From an uncultured Methylocystaceae bacterium (lineage in GTDB: Bacteria; Pseudomonadota; Alphaproteobacteria; Rhizobiales; Beijerinckiaceae), in NCBI GenBank assembly GCA_945956975.1, contig CAMFKC010000035.1, positions 1-10,099 of the forward strand: a stretch of DNA of 10,099 bases, written 5' to 3'. The position numbers and the translations under genes were made by a program. The notes below the pieces were generated by a model. It made no database searches. It was not told where the DNA came from and saw only the letters and a program-made list of their open reading frames with translations. Of this stretch, positions 1-5,827 are shown in pieces (the stretch's first letter is position 1; each line of letters opens with the position of its first letter).

Positions 1-141
1 GATCTGGCCCTTCTTCGAGCTGACGATCTCCAGCTTGCCGCCTCGCTGCACGCAATAGACCGAAGCGGGATTGGCGATCACGCGCTGGATGGGCAGAGGT
101 TGTGACGCCAGCGCGCCCCCGAGCAGCAAAACTGCGATCAT
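1..141 (-). CDS. DUF333 domain-containing protein (partial, C-terminus beyond left edge)
   Basis: Forty-seven codons are visible, reading leftward from ATG at 141-139 and leaving the window in frame. The N-terminus MIAVLLLGGALASQ is hydrophobic and ends in ALA|S, a plausible though short signal peptide without the usual basic residues. It is followed by residues 23-40, ANPASVYCVQRGGKLEIV, which match the opening of DUF333 (Asn-Pro-Ala-Ser-x-x-Cys, then Gly-Gly-x-Leu-Glu). Proteins of that family are small, exported and sometimes annotated hemolysin-like; no activity is established. The remaining motif of the family, a second Cys near a GxCxLPDG segment, would lie outside the window. The start overlaps the stop of the upstream DUF1272 gene as ATGA, which fixes the start and suggests translational coupling. 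Family assignment is from recognisable motif only. Confidence 0.8.
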   Translation of the reverse strand, partial: MIAVLLLGGALASQPLPIQRVIANPASVYCVQRGGKLEIVSSKKGQI

Positions 142-386
142 GCCGCTTCTCCGCATTTCTCCGGGCGATGCTTGCGCACGGTGGAGGCTGGAAATTGCGC
201 CAGCTTGTTGGCGGGGCGGACGGGGCGTGCGACAAGTTCACCGCCGCAGTTCGGGCAGCGCATCCCGAGCTTCGTCTCGGCGCAGTCGCGGCACCACGTG
301 CATTCGAAGGAGCAGATTAACGCCTCGCCCGAGTCCGGCGGCAGGTCGCGATCGCAGCATTCGCAATTGGGGCGCAGTTCGAGCAT
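138..386 (-). CDS. DUF1272 domain-containing small cysteine-rich (zinc-ribbon-like) protein
   Basis: This 82-residue protein begins MLELRPNCECCDRDLPPDS and carries cysteines at 8, 10, 11, 25, 29, 32, 35, 44 and 47. The spacing, especially CTWCRDC at 29-35 and CPNCGGEL at 44-51, is that of the DUF1272 family, a small cytoplasmic domain that looks like a treble-clef or zinc-ribbon metal binder. Function is unknown; metal binding is inferred from the paired CxxC motifs. The tail after residue 55 is basic and variable. No signal peptide is present. It lies 7 bp downstream of the DUF1566-type gene and its TGA overlaps the ATG of the DUF333 gene, so it is the middle cistron of a likely three-gene transcript. 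Confidence 0.88.
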   Translation of the reverse strand: MLELRPNCECCDRDLPPDSGEALICSFECTWCRDCAETKLGMRCPNCGGELVARPVRPANKLAQFPASTVRKHRPEKCGEAA

Positions 387-393
387 GGCGGCC

Positions 394-930
394 TCAGCGC
401 TGTGGCGTTCTCACCAGCCTGACATAATAGTTCAGCCCGCGCGAATGCATGTCATAGGAGCCGTCGCGGAAGTCGATGGTGATGGTCATGTCGAGCATGC
501 CGGCGTCGGTGATCGTCCAGTAGAGCGACCCCTCGCCGCCGGGGTCGAGCGGCACGTCGGGAAAGACTTTCGTGTCGATGGCGGGCTCGCCGCAGCCGCG
601 CGCGACGAGGCCGATAAGTTCGTCCGCCGTCGGCAGGCGCCAGCTTGGCCCGGCCTTGTGCGCCAGCTCGGCAGCCGATTGCGGATTTGCGACGGCGATC
701 TCGCCGCCGCAGCCGTCCGTCTCGCCGAGCCATTCGAGGCCGGCGCTGCACCGCTTCCAGATCAGTCCGGTGGTTCGGTCCGTGGCTTCGTCTTCGTCGA
801 GCGTGAAGCGCGCGGGGTCGTGGCAGGGTCTTGGCTGCGCCAATGCAGGCTGCGCGCAAAGGATGATGGCGAGGGCCAAAAGCAGAGTCGGATGAATCGG
901 TTGGCGCAGCATGTTGCGAAAGTGATTCAT
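394..930 (-). CDS. Exported DUF1566 (Lcl C-terminal-like) domain protein
   Basis: This 178-residue protein starts with a signal peptide: basic residues at 5 and 9, a hydrophobic stretch at 15-25, and PALA|QPRP cleavage after about residue 31, so the mature protein is probably periplasmic or surface-exposed. The mature part has the DUF1566 order of motifs: ATDRTTGLIWKRC (49-61), EWLGETDGCGG, WRLPTADEL near 97-105, a Phe-Pro (KVFPDV), LYWTITDA, a FRDG and the terminal YYVRLVR. The four cysteines of the mature chain suit disulfides in the periplasm. DUF1566 domains occur in exported proteins of unknown role. Neither ATG (codons 1 or 7) has a convincing Shine-Dalgarno, so the exact start is uncertain. 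It is the first gene of a tight unit with DUF1272 (7 bp gap) and DUF333. Confidence 0.85.
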   Translation of the reverse strand: MNHFRNMLRQPIHPTLLLALAIILCAQPALAQPRPCHDPARFTLDEDEATDRTTGLIWKRCSAGLEWLGETDGCGGEIAVANPQSAAELAHKAGPSWRLPTADELIGLVARGCGEPAIDTKVFPDVPLDPGGEGSLYWTITDAGMLDMTITIDFRDGSYDMHSRGLNYYVRLVRTPQR

Positions 931-940
931 CGTTGTCGGC

Positions 941-997
941 GCCCTCTCCCGCGGAGCGGGAGAGGGTGGCCCGGCGAAGCCGGGTCGGGTGAGGGCG
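941..997. repeat. Intergenic palindromic repeat, copy 1
   Basis: Two adjacent perfect stem-loops are visible. The first pairs CCCTCTCCCGC (942-952) with GCGGGAGAGGG (956-966) across a 3-nt loop. The second pairs CCCGGC (970-975) with GCCGGG (979-984) across GAA. A trailing TCGGGTGAGGGC completes the unit. A second related unit in opposite orientation lies at 1032-1084. Dispersed elements of this look (CCCTCTCCCGC..GCGGGAGAGGG..GGGTGAGGGC) are common between genes of Hyphomicrobiales genomes; copy number here cannot be counted from one window. Confidence 0.75.
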
Positions 998-1031
998 CCG
1001 CGACTGCGCCGAACATCGGCGTCACGGTGCG

Positions 1032-1084
1032 GCCCTCATCCGTCACGCTTCGCGCGACACCTTCTCCCGCTTCGCGGGAGAAGG
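1032..1084. repeat. Intergenic palindromic repeat, copy 2 (inverted relative to copy 1)
   Basis: Read on the minus strand this unit has the same order as copy 1: an 11-bp perfect stem, CCTTCTCCCGC (1060-1070 on plus) with GCGGGAGAAGG (1074-1084) across TTC, then a degraded second stem around CGCGCGAAGCG, then GGATGAGGGC. The strong hairpin lies 8 bp beyond the metY stop codon, so in metY mRNA it would protect or mark the 3' end. There is no U-run after it, so it is not a canonical rho-independent terminator. Confidence 0.7.
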
Positions 1085-1092
1085 AACAACCG

Positions 1093-2382
1093 TCACCCCG
1101 CAGCGGCGAGCGCCTGGTCGAGATCGGCGATCAGGTCCGCGACATCCTCGATGCCGACGGAAATGCGCACGACGTCCGGACCGGCGCCCGCCGTCACCTT
1201 CTGCGCATCCGAAAGCTGGCGGTGCGTGGTGGACGCGGGGTGGATGACCAGCGAGCGCGTGTCGCCGACGTTGGCGAGATGCGAGAACAGCTTGAGGTTC
1301 TTCACCAGCGCGAGGCCGGCGTCGTAGCCGCCCTTGAGGCCGAAGGTGAAGACCGCGCCCGCGCCCTTGGGGCAATATTTCTTCGCGAGCTGGTGGTAGC
1401 GGTCGCCCGGCAGGCCGGGATAGCTCACCCATTTCACGGCCTGGTGGTTCGACAGGTGCTCGGCGATCGCCTGCGCATTGTCGGAATGCTTCTGCATGCG
1501 CAGCGGCAGCGTCTCGACGCCGGTCAGGATCATGAAGGCGTTGAAGGGCGAGAGCGCGGGGCCGAGGTCGCGCAGGCCGAGCACGCGCAGCGCGATGGCG
1601 AAGGCGAAATTGCCGAAGGTCTCGCCGAGCACCATGCCGCCGTACTCGGGGCGTGGCTCGGAGAGCATCGGGTAGCGCTTGTCGGCCAGCCAGTCGAACG
1701 TGCCGCCGTCGACCACCACGCCGCCGATCGAATTGCCGTGGCCGCCCAGGAATTTCGTGGCGGAATGGACGACGATATCCGCGCCGTAGTCGATCGGCTT
1801 CAGGAGGTAGGGGGTGGCCAGCGTGTTGTCGACGATCAGCGGCACGCGGGCGCGCTTGGCGATCTTGGCGATGGCCTCGATGTCGACCACCACGCCGCCG
1901 GGATTGGCGATGGACTCGATGAAGATCGCCTTGGTGCGGGGGCCGATGGCGGCCTCGAAGGCGGAGAGGTCGTCCGGGTCGGCCCACTTGGGCGTCCAGC
2001 CAAAGTTCTTGTAGCTGTGGTTGAACTGGTTGATCGAGCCGCCATAGAGCTTGGTCGAGGCGACGAACTCGTCGCCGGGCGTCAGCAGGGCGTGGAAGGT
2101 GAGGAATTCCGCCGCATGTCCCGAGGCGACGCCGAGCGCCGCCGTGCCGCCCTCGAGCGCGGCGACGCGCTCTTCCAGCACCGCCGTCGTCGGGTTGGTG
2201 ATGCGGGTGTAGATGTTGCCGAACGCCTGGAGGCCGAACAGCGAAGCGGCGTGATCGACGTCGTCGAAGACGAAGGAGGTCGTCTGGTAGATCGGCGTCG
2301 CGCGCGCGCCGGTCGCGGGATCGGGCTTGGCGCCGGCGTGGACGGCGAGGGTGGAGAAGCCGGGAGCTGGCGTGTCGGTCAT
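1093..2382 (-). CDS. metY: O-acetylhomoserine aminocarboxypropyltransferase (O-acetylhomoserine sulfhydrylase)
   Basis: A 429-residue PLP enzyme of the Cys/Met metabolism family that makes homocysteine from O-acetylhomoserine and sulfide (direct sulfhydrylation, cytoplasm). Visible family features: TLAVHAG at 11-17, TPIYQTTSF at 29-37, the phosphate-binding YTRITNPT at 58-65, GGTAALGVASGHAAE at 78-92, VDNTLATPY at 184-192 with Asp185 contacting the pyridine nitrogen, the Schiff-base lysine K210 in HSATKFLGGHG, and VVRISVGIED at 404-413 whose Arg would bind the substrate carboxylate. Length is typical of MetY (about 425-430), longer than MetB/MetC/MetZ. The ATG has only a weak GGA upstream, but TLAVHAG sits at the normal distance. 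The gene has its own promoter over a long dyad and ends just before a hairpin repeat. A related activity on other O-acylated substrates cannot be excluded. Confidence 0.95.
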   Translation of the reverse strand: MTDTPAPGFSTLAVHAGAKPDPATGARATPIYQTTSFVFDDVDHAASLFGLQAFGNIYTRITNPTTAVLEERVAALEGGTAALGVASGHAAEFLTFHALLTPGDEFVASTKLYGGSINQFNHSYKNFGWTPKWADPDDLSAFEAAIGPRTKAIFIESIANPGGVVVDIEAIAKIAKRARVPLIVDNTLATPYLLKPIDYGADIVVHSATKFLGGHGNSIGGVVVDGGTFDWLADKRYPMLSEPRPEYGGMVLGETFGNFAFAIALRVLGLRDLGPALSPFNAFMILTGVETLPLRMQKHSDNAQAIAEHLSNHQAVKWVSYPGLPGDRYHQLAKKYCPKGAGAVFTFGLKGGYDAGLALVKNLKLFSHLANVGDTRSLVIHPASTTHRQLSDAQKVTAGAGPDVVRISVGIEDVADLIADLDQALAAAG

Positions 2383-2404
2383 GAGTTCGATCCGTTTTTT
2401 ATAT

Positions 2405-2440
2405 CCGCACGATTGTTCGTTATAAAGAACATGCGTGCGG
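2405..2440. promoter_or_regulatory. 36-bp operator-like dyad overlapping the metY promoter
   Basis: The left half is CCGCACGATTGTTCGTTA (2405-2422); the reverse complement of the right half (2423-2440) is CCGCACGCATGTTCTTTA. Fifteen of eighteen positions match, with no central spacer. The inner 16 bp, GTTCGTTATAAAGAAC, is nearly palindromic alone. The dyad fills the spacer and the -10 of the metY promoter, a position where a bound repressor would exclude RNA polymerase. The regulator is not identified; a dimeric winged-helix sulfur/methionine regulator is a guess. Confidence 0.65.
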
Positions 2441-2446
2441 AGTCAA
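2419..2446 (-). promoter_or_regulatory. Sigma-70-type promoter of metY
   Basis: On the minus strand TTGACT (2446-2441) and TATAAC (2424-2419) are separated by 16 bp, a close match to the housekeeping consensus. Transcription would start near 2411-2412, leaving a leader of about 30 nt. That is too short to hold a SAM-II type riboswitch, which many alphaproteobacterial methionine genes carry. Confidence 0.65.
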
Positions 2447-2489
2447 TCGTCGCCGCCTTTGCCGCGAAAGACAATCGCCGCCGTCGCGC

Positions 2490-3023
2490 TCAGGATTTTC
2501 GGCCGGATTTCCATGCCCGCAGCGTCTCCAGCGCGCGCGCAATATGCGGTTCGGCCTCTGAGGAAGAGAGCGTCGACAGGATCTGGCCGTCGGGCGCGAC
2601 GACGTAGGAGATGCGGGCCGCAAACATCCCGCCATAGGATGCGTCATAGGCCTTGGCGACTTTCAGATCGGAGTCCGCGCCGACCGCGAACTTGTCGCGG
2701 CATTCCATGGTCGAGAATTTGCGCTGCGTGGCGATGTCGTCGCCGGACAGGCCGATGACGGTCGCGCCGGCAGCGGCGAATTGCGGCGCGGCCTCGGCGA
2801 AAAGATGCGCCTCCTCGGTGCACACGCTGGTGAAGCTCTTCGGATAGAAATAGAGGACGACGGGCCCCTTCCTGAGCGCTTCGGCCAACGAAAAACGCAG
2901 GTCCTTGCCCGCGATCGCGCCGTCGACCTGGAAGTCGGGCGCCTTCGCGCCCACCCTCAGAGCGGCGTGCGCGACGCCGATCGCGAACACGAAGCATGCA
3001 GCCAGAGCGAGCGTACGTTTCAT
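2490..3023 (-). CDS. Exported peroxiredoxin (AhpC/TSA family, BCP/PrxQ-like)
   Basis: A 177-residue thiol peroxidase that should reduce hydrogen peroxide or organic hydroperoxides. Residues 1-20 form a signal peptide (KR, then a hydrophobic stretch, then AHA|A), so it likely acts in the periplasm, unlike cytoplasmic BCP. The mature part has GAKAPDF (25-31), VVLYFYPKSFTSVCTEE (55-71) containing the PxxxTxxC active site with peroxidatic Cys68, GLSGDD (91-96), and ARISYVVAPDG (136-146) with the conserved Arg137. Cys108 in STMECRDKF lies 40 residues after Cys68 and is a plausible resolving cysteine as in atypical 2-Cys PrxQ enzymes. A GGGAGGT Shine-Dalgarno (3033-3027) lies just ahead of the ATG. 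It is upstream of metY on the same strand, but metY has its own promoter. The periplasmic reductant is not evident nearby. Confidence 0.9.
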   Translation of the reverse strand: MKRTLALAACFVFAIGVAHAALRVGAKAPDFQVDGAIAGKDLRFSLAEALRKGPVVLYFYPKSFTSVCTEEAHLFAEAAPQFAAAGATVIGLSGDDIATQRKFSTMECRDKFAVGADSDLKVAKAYDASYGGMFAARISYVVAPDGQILSTLSSSEAEPHIARALETLRAWKSGRKS

Positions 3024-3162
3024 GCGACCTCCCGGGATGGACTGCCGCGGGAGATAGCGCGGCCCGCGGCTGCGGACAGAGGCTCGCCCTGCCGCCGGCG
3101 TGACGCAATCCGTTCAGCCAGCGTTAAGCCGCGGCGGCGGCAAATGGGCTCGTCTGATCGTC

Positions 3163-3168
3163 AGGGAG
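3163..3168 (+). promoter_or_regulatory. Ribosome binding site for the first CNAWGRCW gene
   Basis: AGGGAG ends 7 nt before the ATG at 3176 and decides the start of this small gene. No convincing promoter was seen in the 152-bp divergent gap 3024-3175. Confidence 0.7.
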
Positions 3169-3175
3169 AGCCAAG

Positions 3176-3466
3176 ATGAAAGTTGTTCTCGCAATGTCAG
3201 CCGCTGTGGGGATCGGTTTCGCCGCCTTTGCGGCGACGCCCGCAAGCGCGGCGCCGATGGCCGATCGCGGCGTCGTCGGCGCCATTCAGCAGGAGCAAGC
3301 GCAGGTGCAAAAGGCCCGGCTGGTTTGCAACGCCTGGGGTCGCTGCTGGCGCACCGGACCGCGCTACTATGCGCGACCGCTCTATGCGCCGGCGCCCTTC
3401 TACCGCCCGCGCCCCGGCCCGCGCGTGGTCTGCAACGCGTGGGGCCGCTGCTGGCGGCGCTGGTGA
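3176..3466 (+). CDS. Small secreted protein with two CNAWGRCW motifs
   Basis: A 96-residue protein of unknown function. It has a clear signal peptide (MKVV, hydrophobic core, ASA|A near residue 25). The mature part holds two copies of VCNAWGRCWR, at residues 50-59 and 85-94, separated by a segment rich in Tyr, Pro and Arg (RYYARPLYAPAPFYRPRP); the chain ends RRW. Cysteines occur only in the motifs, two each, so each CxxxxxC could form a local disulfide after export. Similar short basic, aromatic-rich proteins are found in Hyphomicrobiales as hypothetical proteins. A good RBS supports the ATG. A paralogue follows 110 bp downstream on the same strand, probably arising by tandem duplication; the two share KAR(L/I)VCNAWGRCWRT and PRYYA. 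Confidence 0.85.
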   Translation: MKVVLAMSAAVGIGFAAFAATPASAAPMADRGVVGAIQQEQAQVQKARLVCNAWGRCWRTGPRYYARPLYAPAPFYRPRPGPRVVCNAWGRCWRRW

Positions 3467-3566
3467 CCAGCGTCGCCGAACCCAGGCTATCGCGTCGCGG
3501 AAGCCTGCTCTTGGCCACACTGGCTATTCGGAAACTGGACCGCTAGGCTCCCGCCTGCGGCAGTGC

Positions 3567-3574
3567 AAGGAGGG
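3567..3574 (+). promoter_or_regulatory. Ribosome binding site selecting the 3583 start
   Basis: AAGGAGGG is a near-perfect Shine-Dalgarno. Its spacing is optimal for ATG 3583 and too short for ATG 3577. The 116-bp gap 3467-3582 otherwise shows no recognisable terminator or promoter, so cotranscription with the first CNAWGRCW gene is possible. Confidence 0.65.
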
Positions 3575-3582
3575 TAATGCTC

Positions 3583-3876
3583 ATGTCAGGAATGAAACTT
3601 GTCGTCGCATTTTGCGGCGCTCTGCTGGTCGGCGGCGCCATGTCGGCGGCGCCTGCGGCGGCAGCTCCGATGATGGACCCCTTCGTCTCCGGCGCGACGC
3701 AAACCGAAGCGCCCAACGTCGAGAAGGCCCGCATCGTCTGCAACGCCTGGGGCCGCTGCTGGCGCACCCGTCCGCGCTACTACGCCCCGCGCTTTTATGG
3801 TCCGCGTCGCTACTATGGCCGGCCGATGTATCGCCGCCACTACTATCGTGGCCCGCGCTACTATCGCCGCTGGTGA
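3583..3876 (+). CDS. Small secreted protein with one CNAWGRCW motif (paralogue of the upstream gene)
   Basis: A 97-residue protein of unknown function. Three in-frame ATGs exist at 3577, 3583 and 3592. The AAGGAGGG at 3567-3574 is 8 nt from 3583 but only 2 nt from 3577, so 3583 is preferred; 3592 aligns best with the paralogue's MKVV start and remains possible. A signal peptide ends about APAAAA|PMMD. The mature region has one VCNAWGRCWR (residues 52-61 from this start) followed by a tail of Arg-Tyr-Tyr repeats (RPRYYA, RRYYGRP, RRHYYRGPRYYRRW), giving a highly basic, tyrosine-rich C-terminus in place of the second Cys motif of its neighbour. One further Cys lies in the signal peptide. It is convergent with the ABC-F gene, with only 4 bp between the stop codons. 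Confidence 0.85.
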   Translation: MSGMKLVVAFCGALLVGGAMSAAPAAAAPMMDPFVSGATQTEAPNVEKARIVCNAWGRCWRTRPRYYAPRFYGPRRYYGRPMYRRHYYRGPRYYRRW

Positions 3877-3880
3877 CCGG

Positions 3881-5734
3881 TCAGGCGCTTTCCGCTTCCA
3901 CGGAGAGCGCCAGCCATTCTTCTTCCGCCGCCGCCAGGGCGGCCGACAATTCGCCGCGCTGGGCAGCCAGCGCGGCGGCTTTTTGCGGGTCCTTCGTGAA
4001 GGCCGAGCCATCGGCGAGCGTTTCGTCGATCCGCGCGATCAGTTCGCCGAACTTTCCGATCCGCTCTTCCAGCGCCTGAATCTTCTTCTGCGAGACGCCG
4101 CGTTTTTCACGCGCCGGCGCGGGCTTCCTGTCGGCTGCCTTCGCGGCCTTGGCCGCCGCATCGCCGCCGCGCGAGGCTTGCAGCACGAGCTTCGTGTAAT
4201 CGTCGATGTCGCCGTCGAATTCCTTCACGATCCCGTCGGCGACGAGCCAGAGCCGGTCCGCGCAGGCTTCCAGCAGATAGCGGTCGTGGGACACGAGAAC
4301 GACGGCGCCCGTGTAGTCGTTGATCGCCTCGATCAGAGCGGCGCGCGAGTCGATGTCGAGATGGTTGGTCGGTTCGTCCAGAATGATCAGATGCGGCCGG
4401 TGGAACGTCGACAGGCCCATCAGCAGGCGCGCTTTCTCGCCGCCCGATAGCGATTCGACGCGCGTGTCGCCGCGCTCGCCCGAAAAGCCCATTTGTGCGA
4501 TCCGCGCCCGCACCCGCGATTCCGGCTGGTCGGGCATCAGCCGCGCCACCGCGCGATAGGGCGTGTCGGCGAGGTCGAGGTCGTCGACCTGATGCTGCGC
4601 AAAGAAACCGACATCGAGCTTGGTCGCCCGCACGATTTCGCCGCCCATTGGTTCGAGCCGGCCCGCGAGCAATTTGGCGAAGGTCGATTTGCCGTTGCCG
4701 TTGGCGCCCAGAAGGCCAATCCGGTCGTCGTTCGACAGCGAGAGATTGAGCCGCGACAGCACGAGCCTTTCGTCATAGCCGACGGAAGCCCGCTCCATCG
4801 CTATGATCGGCGGGGAGAGCTGCTTTTCGGGCGAGGGCAGGTGGATCGGCAGCACGTCCGTATCCACGATCGCCGTCGTGGGCTCCATCTTCTCCAGCAT
4901 CTTGAGGCGCGATTGCGCCTGTCGCGCCTTGGTCGCCTTGGCGCGGAAACGGTCGACGAATTCCTGGAGGTGCTTGCGCTTGTCCTCCTGCTTCTTCGCG
5001 GCCTTGGCTTGCACGGCCATCAACTCGCGGCGCTGCTTCTCGAAGCCGGAATAATTGCCCTTCCACAATGTCAGCTTGGCGCGGTCGAGATGTAGGATGT
5101 GGTCGCATACGTCGTCCAGCAGGTCGCGGTCGTGCGAGATGATCAGCGCCGTCGCCGGATAGGTCTTGAGGTGTTCCGTCAGCCAGAGCGTGCCCTCGAG
5201 ATCGAGATAGTTCGTGGGCTCGTCGAGCAGCAGCAGGTCGGGCTGCGTGAACAGGACGGCCGCGAGCGCGACGCGCATCCGCCAGCCGCCGGAGAATTCC
5301 GACAGCGCCCGGTTCTGCGCGGCCTCGTCGAAGCCGAGGCCCGACAGGATGCGCGCCGCGCGCGCCGGGGCGGAATGCGCTTCGATGTCGGCCAGCCGCG
5401 CGTGAATGTCGGCGATGCGGTGCGGGTCGGTGGCGGTCTCGGATTCGTGCAGCAGTTCGGCGCGCTCGGTGTCGGCGGCCAGCACGAAGTCGATCAGCTT
5501 GCCCGGTCCCCCCGGCGCCTCCTGCTCGACGCGGCCCATTTTCGCGCGGCGGGGCAGGGCGATCGTTCCGCTCTCGGCGGCGAACTCGCCCGAAATCAGC
5601 CGGAACAGTGTCGTCTTGCCCGCGCCGTTGCGCCCGACGAAGCCGACGCGCGCGCCTTCGGGGATCTGTGCGCTGGCGGCGTCGAACAGGATGCGCGGGC
5701 CGAGGCGGTAGGTAAGGTCGGTGATGGTGGTCAT
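3881..5734 (-). CDS. ABC-F family ATPase (YheS/Uup-like, ribosome-associated)
   Basis: A 617-residue protein with two ATP-binding cassettes and no membrane segments, as expected of ABC-F proteins, which act on the ribosome near the E-site rather than in transport. Cassette 1: Walker A GRNGAGKTT (34-42), signature FSGGWRMR (147-154), Walker B LLLLDEPTNYLD (167-178) and switch His201. The charged linker (about 230-300), rich in Lys, Arg and Gln, is the P-site tRNA interaction motif region. Cassette 2: GANGNGKST (343-351), LSGGEKAR (429-436), LIILDEPTNHLD (449-460) and His483. A Lys/Ala-rich hinge leads to a C-terminal helical hairpin (about 548-612) typical of YheS- and Uup-like members. Both catalytic Glu residues (172, 454) are present. 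No clear Shine-Dalgarno precedes the ATG, but the N-terminus aligns with the family. The exact subfamily and any antibiotic role are not resolvable here. Confidence 0.93.
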   Translation of the reverse strand: MTTITDLTYRLGPRILFDAASAQIPEGARVGFVGRNGAGKTTLFRLISGEFAAESGTIALPRRAKMGRVEQEAPGGPGKLIDFVLAADTERAELLHESETATDPHRIADIHARLADIEAHSAPARAARILSGLGFDEAAQNRALSEFSGGWRMRVALAAVLFTQPDLLLLDEPTNYLDLEGTLWLTEHLKTYPATALIISHDRDLLDDVCDHILHLDRAKLTLWKGNYSGFEKQRRELMAVQAKAAKKQEDKRKHLQEFVDRFRAKATKARQAQSRLKMLEKMEPTTAIVDTDVLPIHLPSPEKQLSPPIIAMERASVGYDERLVLSRLNLSLSNDDRIGLLGANGNGKSTFAKLLAGRLEPMGGEIVRATKLDVGFFAQHQVDDLDLADTPYRAVARLMPDQPESRVRARIAQMGFSGERGDTRVESLSGGEKARLLMGLSTFHRPHLIILDEPTNHLDIDSRAALIEAINDYTGAVVLVSHDRYLLEACADRLWLVADGIVKEFDGDIDDYTKLVLQASRGGDAAAKAAKAADRKPAPAREKRGVSQKKIQALEERIGKFGELIARIDETLADGSAFTKDPQKAAALAAQRGELSAALAAAEEEWLALSVEAESA

Positions 5735-5780
5735 GGGCGCCGGGACTTAGGACGCGATGGCGCCCTCTGACAAGCGCAAG

Positions 5781-5807
5781 AAAAAGGGCCGCCCAAATGG
5801 GCGGCCC
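5781..5807 (-). terminator. Rho-independent terminator of the BON-domain gene
   Basis: On the minus strand a 9-bp perfect GC stem (GGGCCGCCC pairing with GGGCGGCCC at 5786-5794 and 5799-5807, 4-nt loop) is followed directly by TTTTT (5785-5781). It lies 20 bp beyond the BON gene stop and separates that gene from the ABC-F gene. Confidence 0.88.
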
Positions 5808-5827
5808 TGATGTCGTGCGTTCTTCGA

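Noticed and set aside
1083..1087. GGAAC near the metY 3' end as an EcfG -35
   Set aside because: No CGTT lies 16-17 bp downstream and the following sequence enters the metY coding region antisense.
172..2607. 811-codon plus-strand open frame
   Set aside because: It runs antisense through the DUF1272, DUF1566 and metY genes and across the palindromic repeats. The translation is Arg/Gly/Ala/Val-rich and shows no family motifs, as expected of an opposite-strand shadow in GC-rich coding DNA.
3100..3546. 148-codon plus-strand frame and minus-strand frames over the first CNAWGRCW gene
   Set aside because: They are out-of-frame shadows. The 96-residue frame has the RBS, the signal peptide and a paralogue next door.
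5735..5765. GGGCGCC/GGCGCCC inverted repeat upstream of the ABC-F gene as a regulatory hairpin
   Set aside because: The arms are only 7 bp of pure G/C with a 17-nt loop, which is expected by chance in DNA of this composition. No link to regulation can be shown.
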